Shown: in pieces, positions 6,713 to 13,370 of the stretch | Layout of the letters: each line of letters opens with the position of its first letter | Numbering within the stretch: the stretch's first letter is position 1 | Origin: Candidatus Rifleibacteriota bacterium | GTDB taxonomy: Bacteria; Riflebacteria; Ozemobacteria; Ozemobacterales; Ozemobacteraceae | Length of the DNA: 13,378 nucleotides | Assembly (NCBI GenBank): GCA_017526725.1 | Contig: JAFXRA010000184.1 | Coordinates: forward strand, 1 to 13,378 | Direction of reading: 5' to 3' | The notes under the pieces: model-generated | Database searches by the model: none | The model's input: the letters and a program-made list of their open reading frames with translations, nothing else | What the model was told of the DNA's origin: nothing | Made by a program: the position numbers and the translations under genes

Positions 6713-7761
6713 GCTTTTTTGAAAGAATAAGCAAAATGCTGTCTTATTTTATCGCAAAGTGTTTTTGATACCCAGTAACATATTGTTAACAATAATATCG
6801 AATAAATAAAGACATAGTTTTTTAAACCTAAATAAGTAAAAATATAGCTTAAAATATAGGCTATAGGAATAGGCTCAAGATGCAATGTCATTATATCCAT
6901 AGTTCTTTTGCCCATTTCTGTTACCACTCCAATTTCTTTGTTAAACAAACTGCAAAAAGTGATAATCATAAAAGAACCAAGAATTCCAGTTGCTAAAAAA
7001 GACTTCATATCTTGAATTATGAAGTAAGATAAAAAATTATTATACATAAATAAGTCTTTTGAAAAGTATATTATCCCTACATTTATTAGGAAAATAAGAA
7101 ATCTGAACTTGAAACTTAAGTTGATATATTTTTCCCAGATTAAGCTGGCAAAATAGCCTATTTCGATGAAAAACAATATCGGCAAAACTCTACAGACTGC
7201 AATTATAGGATAAGCATACAAAATATCCAAATTGCTGGGAAAGGGGTGAAACTCTCTATCAACCAATACAGATACCCCAAAACAAATAAGTAAAAAAGTT
7301 AAATGACTTATTTTGGAATGTGAATCAAAAACTTTAAAGCTTATAACAAATCTGTAAACTATCTGGCCAAGAAACAGTGCAGACAAAAACCATAACGGAA
7401 TCATTCCATAAAAAGAAACTGCGGAATATATTTTTTCACCTACTGTATCAACACCAAAATAATCATAAGGCAGATAGAATGAAAACAATACAATATACAG
7501 GATACTCCACACCAAATAAGGCAATAATATTTTTTTACATAGTGATTTATATTGATTTTTCTCTTTTGTGCTTTTGCTCAAACCTAGGTTCAACCCGCTT
7601 ATTATAAAGAACAAAGGCATATGAAAAGCGTTTATGAAGCTATTAAAAAGTTTTAGACCTTTTCCTAAGTCCTTATTAAAAAAAATAACATGGCTAAGAA
7701 CTACAAGAAATATTCCTATAGCTTTTGCAAAATCTATTTGAAAATACCTTTTTTTATCCAT
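6709..7761 (-). CDS. Acyltransferase family 3 integral membrane protein (OafA/WecH-like)
   Basis: This 350-residue protein is almost entirely membrane-spanning, with roughly ten hydrophobic segments. The family's N-terminal signature is clear: DFAKAIGIFLVVLSHV (10-25, with His24 in the first helix), then FHMPLFFIISG (46-56) in the second, and ILLPYLVWSILY (about 78-89). Members transfer acetyl or other acyl groups to sugars of lipopolysaccharide, capsule, peptidoglycan or small molecules at the inner membrane; the acceptor cannot be told. The coding sequence is visibly richer in A+T than the hut genes, as is common for acquired surface-modification genes. No good Shine-Dalgarno site precedes the ATG (complement of 7759-7761). 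It converges on the two-helix protein gene and shares the CTAG palindrome at their stops, leaving no room for a terminator. A link to the glycan genes on either side is plausible but inferred. Confidence 0.88.
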   Translation of the reverse strand: MDKKRYFQIDFAKAIGIFLVVLSHVIFFNKDLGKGLKLFNSFINAFHMPLFFIISGLNLGLSKSTKEKNQYKSLCKKILLPYLVWSILYIVLFSFYLPYDYFGVDTVGEKIYSAVSFYGMIPLWFLSALFLGQIVYRFVISFKVFDSHSKISHLTFLLICFGVSVLVDREFHPFPSNLDILYAYPIIAVCRVLPILFFIEIGYFASLIWEKYINLSFKFRFLIFLINVGIIYFSKDLFMYNNFLSYFIIQDMKSFLATGILGSFMIITFCSLFNKEIGVVTEMGKRTMDIMTLHLEPIPIAYILSYIFTYLGLKNYVFIYSILLLTICYWVSKTLCDKIRQHFAYSFKKA

Positions 7762-7987
7762 CTTTACCGCTTCATTTATCTGTCTTCATTTTCAAATCTA
7801 TTATGAAAAGAGCAATTAATCAAGCTTATATAACAAAATAATCCAGCCTGGGTTTGCCTTGTTGTTTTTATTACTTCTGAAAGAAAGGTTAGTCGAAAAA
7901 GATAATTCGACAGTAGAATGATTATATTGTAAAATTAATGATGGCTAAAACAATCCCCTTCTCTCTAGCCTCTTAACTCTAATCTCT

Positions 7988-7993
7988 TATAAT
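7988..7993 (+). promoter_or_regulatory. Possible -10 box for the DAHP synthase gene
   Basis: An exact TATAAT stands 47 bases before the ATG at 8041. It has no TG extension and no clear -35 box at 16-18 bp. If used, transcription would begin near 8000, so the leader would consist almost wholly of the hairpin repeat. Confidence 0.3.
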
Positions 7994-7996
7994 AAT

Positions 7997-8032
7997 GGAT
8001 TGCCACGCATACTTCGTATGCTCGCAATGACG
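7997..8032 (+). repeat. Hairpin-forming dispersed repeat in the DAHP synthase leader
   Basis: ATTGC (7999-8003) pairs with GCAAT (8024-8028), and inside it GCATAC (8007-8012) pairs with GTATGC (8016-8021) around a TTC loop. From memory, elements beginning GGATTGCC and ending GCAATGACG occur scattered in many bacterial genomes. Its right end is 8 bases from the ATG of the DAHP synthase gene and displaces any Shine-Dalgarno site. Confidence 0.65.
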
Positions 8033-8040
8033 ACAACAAA

Positions 8041-9066
8041 ATGATTATTGTTCTAAAAACAGGTTTATCAGAAGAAAAACAGACTGCTATTGCCGAAATA
8101 ATTGAGTCGAAAGGCTTTTACACAAGGCTTATCTCTCAGTATGGCAAGTCGCTGCTTTCTGTTGACGGTCCCAGCACCGAAAAACTAACTAAAGAAGTGT
8201 CTAAATGGCAAGATGTTGAAGAAGTCATAGACGGTCATTTCCCGTATTATCTAGCTTCTAGAAAATGCATCAAAACGAATTCTGTAATAAGAATCGGCAA
8301 AGGCAATAATCAGATAGCTTTTGGCGATAAGGAAATTCCAATAATTGCCGGGCCCTGTGCTATAGAAACTCCAGATGCAGCCTTAGCTATAGCTGAAAAA
8401 GTCAAAAGTGCCGGCATTAAAATATTCAGAGGAATGTTGTTCAAACCTCGTTCTTCGCCTTATTCTTTTCAGGGAATAGGTAAAGATGGTTTTAAAATAT
8501 TAGAAACAATAAAAAAACAAACCGGCCTCTTAATTGTTACAGAAGTCAGAGATGCATTGGAAGCAGATGCTGCTGCTGACCATGTTGATATTTATCAAAT
8601 AGGCACTAGAAACATGAGCAATTTTCAGCTCTTGAAACATATTGGGCAGATGAAGAAACCCGTAATACTTAAAAGAGGTATGGGCTCAAATATTGTAGAA
8701 CTTCTTTGTGCTGCTGAATATATACTTTCTTACGGCAATCCAAATGTAATTCTTTGCGAACGGGGAATAAGAACATTTGAACAGTTTACCCGCTTCGGGC
8801 TTGATATTGCAGCTATTCCTTCAATAAAAGAACTTTCTCACCTGCCTATAATAATCGACCCAAGCCATGCTTCAGGCAAAAGCAGTCTGGTCTCTTCTTT
8901 AACCATGGCAGGCATTGCAGCAGGAGCTGATGGAGTTATTCTAGAAGTTCACGATAACCCAGAAAAGGCTTTTTCAGATGGAACTGAATCTATAACTCCA
9001 TCACAACTAAAAGAATTGATTAAAATGAGCCAAAAAGTCGCTTTGGCAGTAGATAGAAAGATATAG
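8041..9066 (+). CDS. aroF: 3-deoxy-7-phosphoheptulonate (DAHP) synthase, type I-beta with N-terminal regulatory domain
   Basis: The enzyme condenses phosphoenolpyruvate with erythrose 4-phosphate, the first step of aromatic amino acid synthesis. The 341 residues match the Thermotoga-type two-domain enzyme: a ferredoxin-like N-terminal domain (1 to about 65, opening MIIVLKTG), which in that family mediates feedback inhibition by tyrosine or phenylalanine, and a TIM barrel. Barrel marks: IAGPCAIE with the metal ligand C106; FKPRSSPYSFQG (135-145); ILKRGM (209-214); ILCERGIRTFE (237-247); IIDPSHASGK with H276; LEVH with E302; and the metal-binding D313 in SDG. The opening residues are typical of the family, so the ATG at 8041 is secure, yet there is no Shine-Dalgarno site because a hairpin repeat abuts it. 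No other aro gene lies nearby. It converges on the exported protein gene, 22 bases away. Confidence 0.94.
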   Translation: MIIVLKTGLSEEKQTAIAEIIESKGFYTRLISQYGKSLLSVDGPSTEKLTKEVSKWQDVEEVIDGHFPYYLASRKCIKTNSVIRIGKGNNQIAFGDKEIPIIAGPCAIETPDAALAIAEKVKSAGIKIFRGMLFKPRSSPYSFQGIGKDGFKILETIKKQTGLLIVTEVRDALEADAAADHVDIYQIGTRNMSNFQLLKHIGQMKKPVILKRGMGSNIVELLCAAEYILSYGNPNVILCERGIRTFEQFTRFGLDIAAIPSIKELSHLPIIIDPSHASGKSSLVSSLTMAGIAAGADGVILEVHDNPEKAFSDGTESITPSQLKELIKMSQKVALAVDRKI

Positions 9067-9088
9067 ACTTTTTATTTCTTCCTCATCA

Positions 9089-9616
9089 TTAATTTTCAAA
9101 ATCTATAGGAACTGATATTTTTTGTTTATGTTTATGTTTATGATTTCCTTCTTCTACTTCATTATCACCTTCTATTATTGTCAGTTCTCCTCTTTCTTGT
9201 GCTAAATCCATTTCTGTATCACAATTTTTAACCTTTTCAATAAAATCTACATGATCTCTTACTAATGCAAAATATTCTCCTTGGGTTAATTCACCTTCTT
9301 CTGCATTTTCTAAATCAGATATCAAACGATCGATATCGCTAAGTAAACTGGTGTTATCGATTATATCATCGCCCATCGTTTTTTGATTATCTTCTATAGT
9401 TTTACGTAATGATTTCAAACCGCTTATTCTGCCTTTTAAATCGCGCATTTGCCCTTTGTCTGCAGGCATTTCAGCTTCATCTCCAGACAAGCTAACATCA
9501 TCTATGTCAATCTTTCCATCGTCATCGTCGTCACCGGCTAACACGGAATTATTAGTGAAAATTATAAAACCAAATAGAAAGGCAAAAATAAATAGATAAA
9601 TAAACTTTTTTTGCAT
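9089..9616 (-). CDS. Small exported acidic protein with one EF-hand/dockerin-like calcium loop
   Basis: I do not recognise a named family. The 175-residue protein has a signal peptide: MQKK, then a hydrophobic core (about 5-20) and a likely cleavage after VLA (25-27). The mature chain would begin GDDDDDGKIDIDD. Residues 29-40 fit the EF-hand/dockerin calcium loop, with Asp at positions 1, 3, 5, 9 and 12, Gly at 6 and Ile at 8. Only one such loop is seen, whereas dockerins have two. The middle (about 55-150) is charged and looks helical, possibly coiled coil. A short tail has H159-K-H-K-H-K164, encoded by a hexamer repeat. The sole Cys (C132) is not in a lipobox. A strong AAGGAG (complement of 9626-9631) lies 9 bases before the ATG, and an extended -10 precedes it. 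A periplasmic or surface role is inferred. Confidence 0.8.
   Translation of the reverse strand: MQKKFIYLFIFAFLFGFIIFTNNSVLAGDDDDDGKIDIDDVSLSGDEAEMPADKGQMRDLKGRISGLKSLRKTIEDNQKTMGDDIIDNTSLLSDIDRLISDLENAEEGELTQGEYFALVRDHVDFIEKVKNCDTEMDLAQERGELTIIEGDNEVEEGNHKHKHKQKISVPIDFEN
9123..9142 (-). repeat. In-frame hexanucleotide tandem repeat (His-Lys repeat)
   Basis: TGTTTA is repeated three times plus two bases on the plus strand. Read on the minus strand within the exported protein gene it encodes the alternating His-Lys tail. Gain or loss of a unit would keep the frame and change the number of His-Lys pairs. Confidence 0.7.
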
Positions 9617-9625
9617 ATAACAAGA

Positions 9626-9631
9626 CTCCTT
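9626..9631 (-). promoter_or_regulatory. Strong ribosome binding site for the exported protein gene
   Basis: The complement reads AAGGAG with 9 bases to the ATG at 9616. It is the best Shine-Dalgarno match among the genes in this window and confirms that start. Confidence 0.75.
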
Positions 9632-9656
9632 CCAATATCTTTTAATAAGATAAACT

Positions 9657-9665
9657 ATTATATCA
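9657..9665 (-). promoter_or_regulatory. Extended -10 promoter for the exported protein gene
   Basis: The minus strand reads TGATATAAT, an exact TGnTATAAT. It would start transcription near 9650, about 34 bases before the ATG. It is the mirror image of the plus-strand element at 9689-9697. Confidence 0.6.
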
Positions 9666-9688
9666 TCTCTTTGTTAATTATATAACTG

Positions 9689-9697
9689 TGATATAAT
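9689..9697 (+). promoter_or_regulatory. Extended -10 promoter for the pseF-like gene
   Basis: The plus strand reads TGATATAAT, an exact TGnTATAAT. A partial -35 (TTGTTA, 9671-9676) stands 15 bases upstream. The transcript would begin near 9704, giving a leader of about 44 bases. It is back to back with the promoter at 9657-9665. Confidence 0.6.
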
Positions 9698-9747
9698 ATT
9701 TTATATTTATTAAAATACAAAGACATTTTCAAACTTATGGATTTATT

Positions 9748-10446
9748 ATGAATAGTTTGGCGATAATAACTGCTCGTGGCGGTTCCAAGCGCATTCCCAG
9801 AAAAAATATACGAGATTTTCTGGGGAAACCAATTATTGCTTATTCAATTCAAACCGCTTTGAAAAGCGGCGTTTTTGAAGAAGTGATGGTATCCACAGAT
9901 GATGATGAAATAGCTGGAATAGCTGAAAAATACGGTGCTAAGATTCCCTTTAAAAGAAGCGCAGAAACATCTGACGATACAGCTACAACCACAGATGTAA
10001 TCATAGAAGTATTGAATGAATATAAAAAACGCGGTTACAACTTCGATTATGCCTGCTGTATCTATCCTACAGCCCCATTTATTTCAGAAGAAAGTCTAAA
10101 AGCCGGGCTTGATAAAATGCTTTCAGACGGAACAGACGCTGCAATTCCTGTTGTAAAATATTCTTACCCTATTCAGCGCGCATTAGAAATTAATTCCGAC
10201 GGAAAGCTGTCAATGCTTTATCCAGAACATTCCAGAACTCGCTCTCAGGATCTGACTTCTTGTTATCATGATGCCGGTCAGTTTTACTGGTTCAAAGTTT
10301 CGGCCATAAAAAGAGATATGGAACTTCTTAAAATGAAAGCAAGCCCCATCATCATACCAGAAACCAGTGTTCAAGACATTGATACAGAAGAAGACTGGGC
10401 TTTGGCCGAAATGAAATATAGATTAATAAATAAAAATCACAATTAA
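9748..10446 (+). CDS. pseF: Pseudaminic acid cytidylyltransferase (PseF-like CMP-nonulosonate synthase)
   Basis: This 232-residue enzyme belongs to the CMP-sialate synthetase family and probably joins CTP to pseudaminic acid, making the activated sugar for glycosyltransferases. Seen: the nucleotide-binding start AIITARGGSKRIPRKNIRDF (5-24), GKPIIAYSI (26-34), VMVSTDDDEIA (46-56), YGAKIPFKR (62-70), CCIYPTAPF (102-110), SYPIQRALE (139-147), the SRTRSQDL/YHDAGQFYW pair (about 162-182) and the closing VQDIDTEEDW (about 208-217). The PIQRAL and HDAGQFYW segments resemble PseF more than NeuA or LegF, but the sugar is inferred. No Shine-Dalgarno site is evident before the ATG. The other pse genes are not in the window. 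Its product would suit the Maf-type transferase at 251-2182. The next gene follows in the same direction after an 83-base gap. Confidence 0.87.
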   Translation: MNSLAIITARGGSKRIPRKNIRDFLGKPIIAYSIQTALKSGVFEEVMVSTDDDEIAGIAEKYGAKIPFKRSAETSDDTATTTDVIIEVLNEYKKRGYNFDYACCIYPTAPFISEESLKAGLDKMLSDGTDAAIPVVKYSYPIQRALEINSDGKLSMLYPEHSRTRSQDLTSCYHDAGQFYWFKVSAIKRDMELLKMKASPIIIPETSVQDIDTEEDWALAEMKYRLINKNHN

Positions 10447-10516
10447 TTTGTTTGGAATCTTAATTCATTCTCGGAAAGTTTTTTCATAGATATAAAAATA
10501 GATTAAGTGAATTCGT

Positions 10517-10522
10517 GAGGAG
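10517..10522 (+). promoter_or_regulatory. Ribosome binding site deciding the cyclodeaminase-like start
   Basis: GAGGAG sits 7 bases before the ATG at 10530. An in-frame GTG at 10515 would overlap this site, so the GTG start is unlikely and the protein should begin MKIITFQD. Confidence 0.8.
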
Positions 10523-10529
10523 TAATCAA

Positions 10530-11495
10530 ATGAAAATCATAACATTTCAAGATATCGCCAACTTGAAGATTCCACCCTCGGTATGCTACGAATGGGCAGA
10601 ACGAATGATTAAAAATAAACATCAAACTGTTTTACCTCCGAAAATCAGTATGAAACAATCTAATGGCGTCTTTTGCAACATTATGCCCAGCATAATTCCA
10701 GGATTATCAGATACAAAATGGGCTGGGTTAAAAATGGTAACACGTTACCCTAACCGCGTTCCGAGCCTGCAAAGCCAAATTCTATTGATGAATGCAATTA
10801 ATGGCGAACTTCTTGCATTAATGGATGGAACCTGGATTACTGCCATGAGAACTGGTGCTGTCGCAGCCCATTCCATTCTTCTGTTCGGCAGAAAAAATTT
10901 TTCAACAATCGGCATAATGGGGCTTGGGAATGTCGTTCGTTCAACTCTTATTATTCTTGCAGACAAATTACCCAATAGGCATCTATATATCAAACTGCTG
11001 AAATATAAACAGCAAGAAGAAGACTTAGTTTTGAGATTTGCAAAGTATAAAAACCTGCATTTTTCATTTGTAGATAGTCCAAATGAGATGGTAAAAGAAT
11101 CAGATATAGTTATTTCTGGAGCAACATATCTTGCTAATGATGTTTGTTCAGATGAATATTTTGATAAAGGTGTTCTCTTACTTCCAATACACACTTTAGG
11201 CTTTACAAATTGTGATTTATTTTTTGATAAAGTGTTTGCTGATGACTTAGAACACGTTCATCACTTTAAGAATTTTGATAAATTCAAGCAATTTGCAGAA
11301 GTTTGTGATGTTGTGAACGGAAATAAAACAGGAAGAGAAAATGATGAAGAAAGGATTCTTGTCTATAATATTGGTGTTTCCATTCATGACATCAACTTTG
11401 CAGCTTCTATATATAAATTAATGGAAGACAGTGGCAAACTAAGTTCGAAAATTGATGTAGACTTAAAAGAACCAACAGAAAAATTCTGGGTATGA
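10530..11495 (+). CDS. Ornithine cyclodeaminase/mu-crystallin family NAD(P)-dependent enzyme
   Basis: From the ATG at 10530 the protein has 321 residues, usual for the family. The family includes ornithine and lysine cyclodeaminases, alanine dehydrogenase, ketimine reductases and SbnB-type amino acid synthases. Seen: WAGLKMVTRYPNR (64-76, with K68 at the usual substrate-carboxylate position), NGELLALMDGTWITAMRTGA (91-110), the Rossmann glycine motif IGIMGLGNV (127-135), DIVISGAT in the second half, then a distinctive stretch FDKVFADDLEHVHHF and a closing ILVYNIGVSIHDINFA. The nucleotide motif reads GLGNVVR where GxGxQAR is common. It lies between pseF and a nucleotidyltransferase-PLP fusion, which suggests making or modifying an amino compound for a surface glycan. 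The substrate is not predictable. A weak TATAAA (10491-10496) could serve as a local -10; otherwise it is read through from pseF. Confidence 0.82.
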   Translation: MKIITFQDIANLKIPPSVCYEWAERMIKNKHQTVLPPKISMKQSNGVFCNIMPSIIPGLSDTKWAGLKMVTRYPNRVPSLQSQILLMNAINGELLALMDGTWITAMRTGAVAAHSILLFGRKNFSTIGIMGLGNVVRSTLIILADKLPNRHLYIKLLKYKQQEEDLVLRFAKYKNLHFSFVDSPNEMVKESDIVISGATYLANDVCSDEYFDKGVLLLPIHTLGFTNCDLFFDKVFADDLEHVHHFKNFDKFKQFAEVCDVVNGNKTGRENDEERILVYNIGVSIHDINFAASIYKLMEDSGKLSSKIDVDLKEPTEKFWV

Positions 11496-11561
11496 GACAA
11501 CAACTTTACGGAACCTTTAATCTGCTCCAATAGCAAAAACAAAATTTGAAATATCGGACTC

Positions 11562-13370
11562 TTATTCCAGTTCTGCTTTCATTGCAGAAATAAGTATATT
11601 GTTCTCTTCTGCGTTCCGAACAGCTAGTCTCAAATAGTTTTTACCATTAGTTTTTGTAGTCAGCTCTTTTATAAGTATATTATGTTTGACAAGCAACTGC
11701 TTCAACAGCGCTTTTGGACTAATGCCTTTCTCCAGCTCAACCATAACAAAATTTGCTTGTGATGGAATTACTCTTACACCTTTTATTTGGGCTAATTCTG
11801 TCTGGAATCTTGCACGTTCCATACGCAGCTTTATTAAGGCTTCTTCATAGTCCTCCTTATACTTTTCCTCAATCTGCATATAAAACTCGGCGAACGAGTT
11901 GATGTTCCATATAGCCACATCCTTCTTCATTTTTGCAATCATCTCAGTATTGCCAGAAGCAAGAATACCCAAACGAAGTCCAGGAACACCATATGATTTG
12001 GAAATGCTTTTCATTACATACAAATGCAGATTTTGCAGCAGAGTATTATTATCAATTAAACTGCTTTCCTGCTCATCAGCGAAATCCACAAATGACTCGT
12101 CTACAACAATTTGAATCCCCTTCTCTTTGCTCCATTCAATTAGACGAAAAACATCAGCTTTTGGAATATAGTTTCCGCTCGGATTGTCAGGATTAACAAG
12201 AATTAAATTCTTAATACTCTTATTTGAAAAGAATGTCATAATATCATCTGCTGTATAGGAATAATCCTGATTATTAGGTATAAAGTCCACGGAATTCTTT
12301 CTGTTATAACGGTTTGGATACTCATCGAATGTCGGACGAATAAAACCAACCGTTCCTTTCAGATATCCCATAAGACTTTTAATTAATTCAGCAGCCCCAT
12401 TACCAATCACAATGTTTTCTTGATTCACACCAAAGTTTTTCGCTGCAAGTAAAGAGTTAACACGCATTCCGCTCGGATAGTCGGTAAGGAGAGTATCAAA
12501 ATTAGCTCTAATTTCATCCTTCATTTTTTCTGGAGGGAAATATGGATTAACCAAATAACAGAAATCCAACAACTTCGGATATCTCCAATAACCTCCATAC
12601 CGCCCCTGCAGCAATCTGACTCTCTCATCTTCATCTGGTGTGAAAATAGATTCTGCTATATCAAGATCTTGAATATCATCTATTTCATACCATCTTTGCC
12701 CATCCAAACGCTTTGCCTTAATCTCAGAATCATTCAGCATGGTAATTACCCGAAGAACTTGTTCGTAATATTCGTTCTTTCCTAGTGCAGACTGATAAGC
12801 CTCAAGAAAAGGAACATAGTGAGTCTTGGAAAAATGCTTACTGAATTTATAGAGATTAACAGTCTTATAGTAGTCCTTTATCTCATTAAACTTAAATTTC
12901 TTTGCAGACACAAAGGCCTCTATACAATCATCGTCAGTAATTTTTAAACATGTTCCATCCATCCATGATTCGTATTTATCAACAAGAGCCAGTGTCTCTC
13001 GTGGATCAGAAACAAGAGCGTCCAGTACACTATCTTCAAAAATCAAATCAGATTCGCAAAGAATTGTATCTTCCTTACAAAGCCAGTCTTTGGCAAGAGC
13101 AAGGGAATAGATATTATTTGTCTTATCGTAGATAGGATTATTAATATAAATTATAGGAGTTTGTATATCCAGCGTTGCGATATAGTCTATCAGTTTCTGT
13201 CCTTCATACCCGACAACTATAATAATACGGGAAAGATGCAGCTTTTCAATCTGATGAAGCATACGATCAATTAATGTTACCCCATTTACCTTGATCATAC
13301 ACTTTGTATTATACCTGGTAAGATCCTTTAGTCTCTTTCCCATTCCTGCAGCTAGAATTATAGCTTGCAT
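11562..13370 (-). CDS. Fusion of a LicC-like nucleotidyltransferase and a class I/II PLP-dependent aminotransferase/decarboxylase
   Basis: The 602-residue protein has two complete domains. Residues 1 to about 245 form a sugar/choline-phosphate nucleotidyltransferase: AIILAAGMGKRL (3-14), KCMIKVNG (23-30), ILCESDLIFED (103-113), YYKTVNLYKFS (167-177) and WYEIDDIQDLDIAE (227-240), the last typical of LicC-type cytidylyltransferases. Residues from about 255 to 602 form a fold-type I PLP enzyme like HisC or CobD: YPSGM (298-302), IGNGAAELI (322-330), NPDNPSGNY (393-401), VVDESFVDF (422-430), SKSYGVPGLRLG with the PLP lysine K458 and R466, and YLRLAVRN near the end. A plausible product is a CDP-linked amino alcohol or amino sugar for a surface polymer, but this is inference. 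The start is the family's usual MQAIILAAG; only 8 bases of leader lie in the window. It converges on the cyclodeaminase-like gene with a 66-base gap and no clear terminator. Confidence 0.88.
   Translation of the reverse strand: MQAIILAAGMGKRLKDLTRYNTKCMIKVNGVTLIDRMLHQIEKLHLSRIIIVVGYEGQKLIDYIATLDIQTPIIYINNPIYDKTNNIYSLALAKDWLCKEDTILCESDLIFEDSVLDALVSDPRETLALVDKYESWMDGTCLKITDDDCIEAFVSAKKFKFNEIKDYYKTVNLYKFSKHFSKTHYVPFLEAYQSALGKNEYYEQVLRVITMLNDSEIKAKRLDGQRWYEIDDIQDLDIAESIFTPDEDERVRLLQGRYGGYWRYPKLLDFCYLVNPYFPPEKMKDEIRANFDTLLTDYPSGMRVNSLLAAKNFGVNQENIVIGNGAAELIKSLMGYLKGTVGFIRPTFDEYPNRYNRKNSVDFIPNNQDYSYTADDIMTFFSNKSIKNLILVNPDNPSGNYIPKADVFRLIEWSKEKGIQIVVDESFVDFADEQESSLIDNNTLLQNLHLYVMKSISKSYGVPGLRLGILASGNTEMIAKMKKDVAIWNINSFAEFYMQIEEKYKEDYEEALIKLRMERARFQTELAQIKGVRVIPSQANFVMVELEKGISPKALLKQLLVKHNILIKELTTKTNGKNYLRLAVRNAEENNILISAMKAELE

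Larger units (their letters stand above)
7762..8040. other. 279-base divergent intergenic region with repeat remnants
   Basis: It separates the minus-strand acyltransferase from the plus-strand DAHP synthase gene. It has a perfect small inverted repeat GTCGAA/TTCGAC (7892-7897 and 7906-7911), a pyrimidine-rich CTCT(A)A tract (7957-7988) that resembles the opposite strand of the purine tracts near 5670-5717, and a hairpin repeat (7997-8032). The only notable promoter-like hexamer on the plus strand is TATAAT at 7988-7993, without a good -35. I see no coding sequence. Confidence 0.6.

Noticed and set aside
7377..7607. Open frame on the plus strand inside the acyltransferase gene.
   Set aside because: It is a shadow of the minus-strand membrane protein, with low-complexity composition and no start signal.
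5778..7895. A 12-base match, CGACTAACCTTT (5778-5789) and its reverse complement at 7884-7895, as a possible long-range inverted repeat flanking the membrane protein pair.
   Set aside because: In a window of this size several 12-base matches are expected by chance, and the flanking bases do not extend the match.
9089..9616. Lipoprotein annotation for the exported acidic protein.
   Set aside because: The signal peptide ends VLAGD with no Cys; the only Cys is at residue 132, so a lipobox is absent.
10515..10529. GTG at 10515 as the start of the cyclodeaminase-like gene.
   Set aside because: The GTG overlaps the GAGGAG ribosome site, which is ideally placed for the ATG at 10530; the first residues from the GTG (MRSNQ) look like translated leader.
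10745..11194. 149-codon open frame on the minus strand inside the cyclodeaminase-like gene.
   Set aside because: It lies wholly within a well-supported family gene in the other direction and has no recognisable motif.
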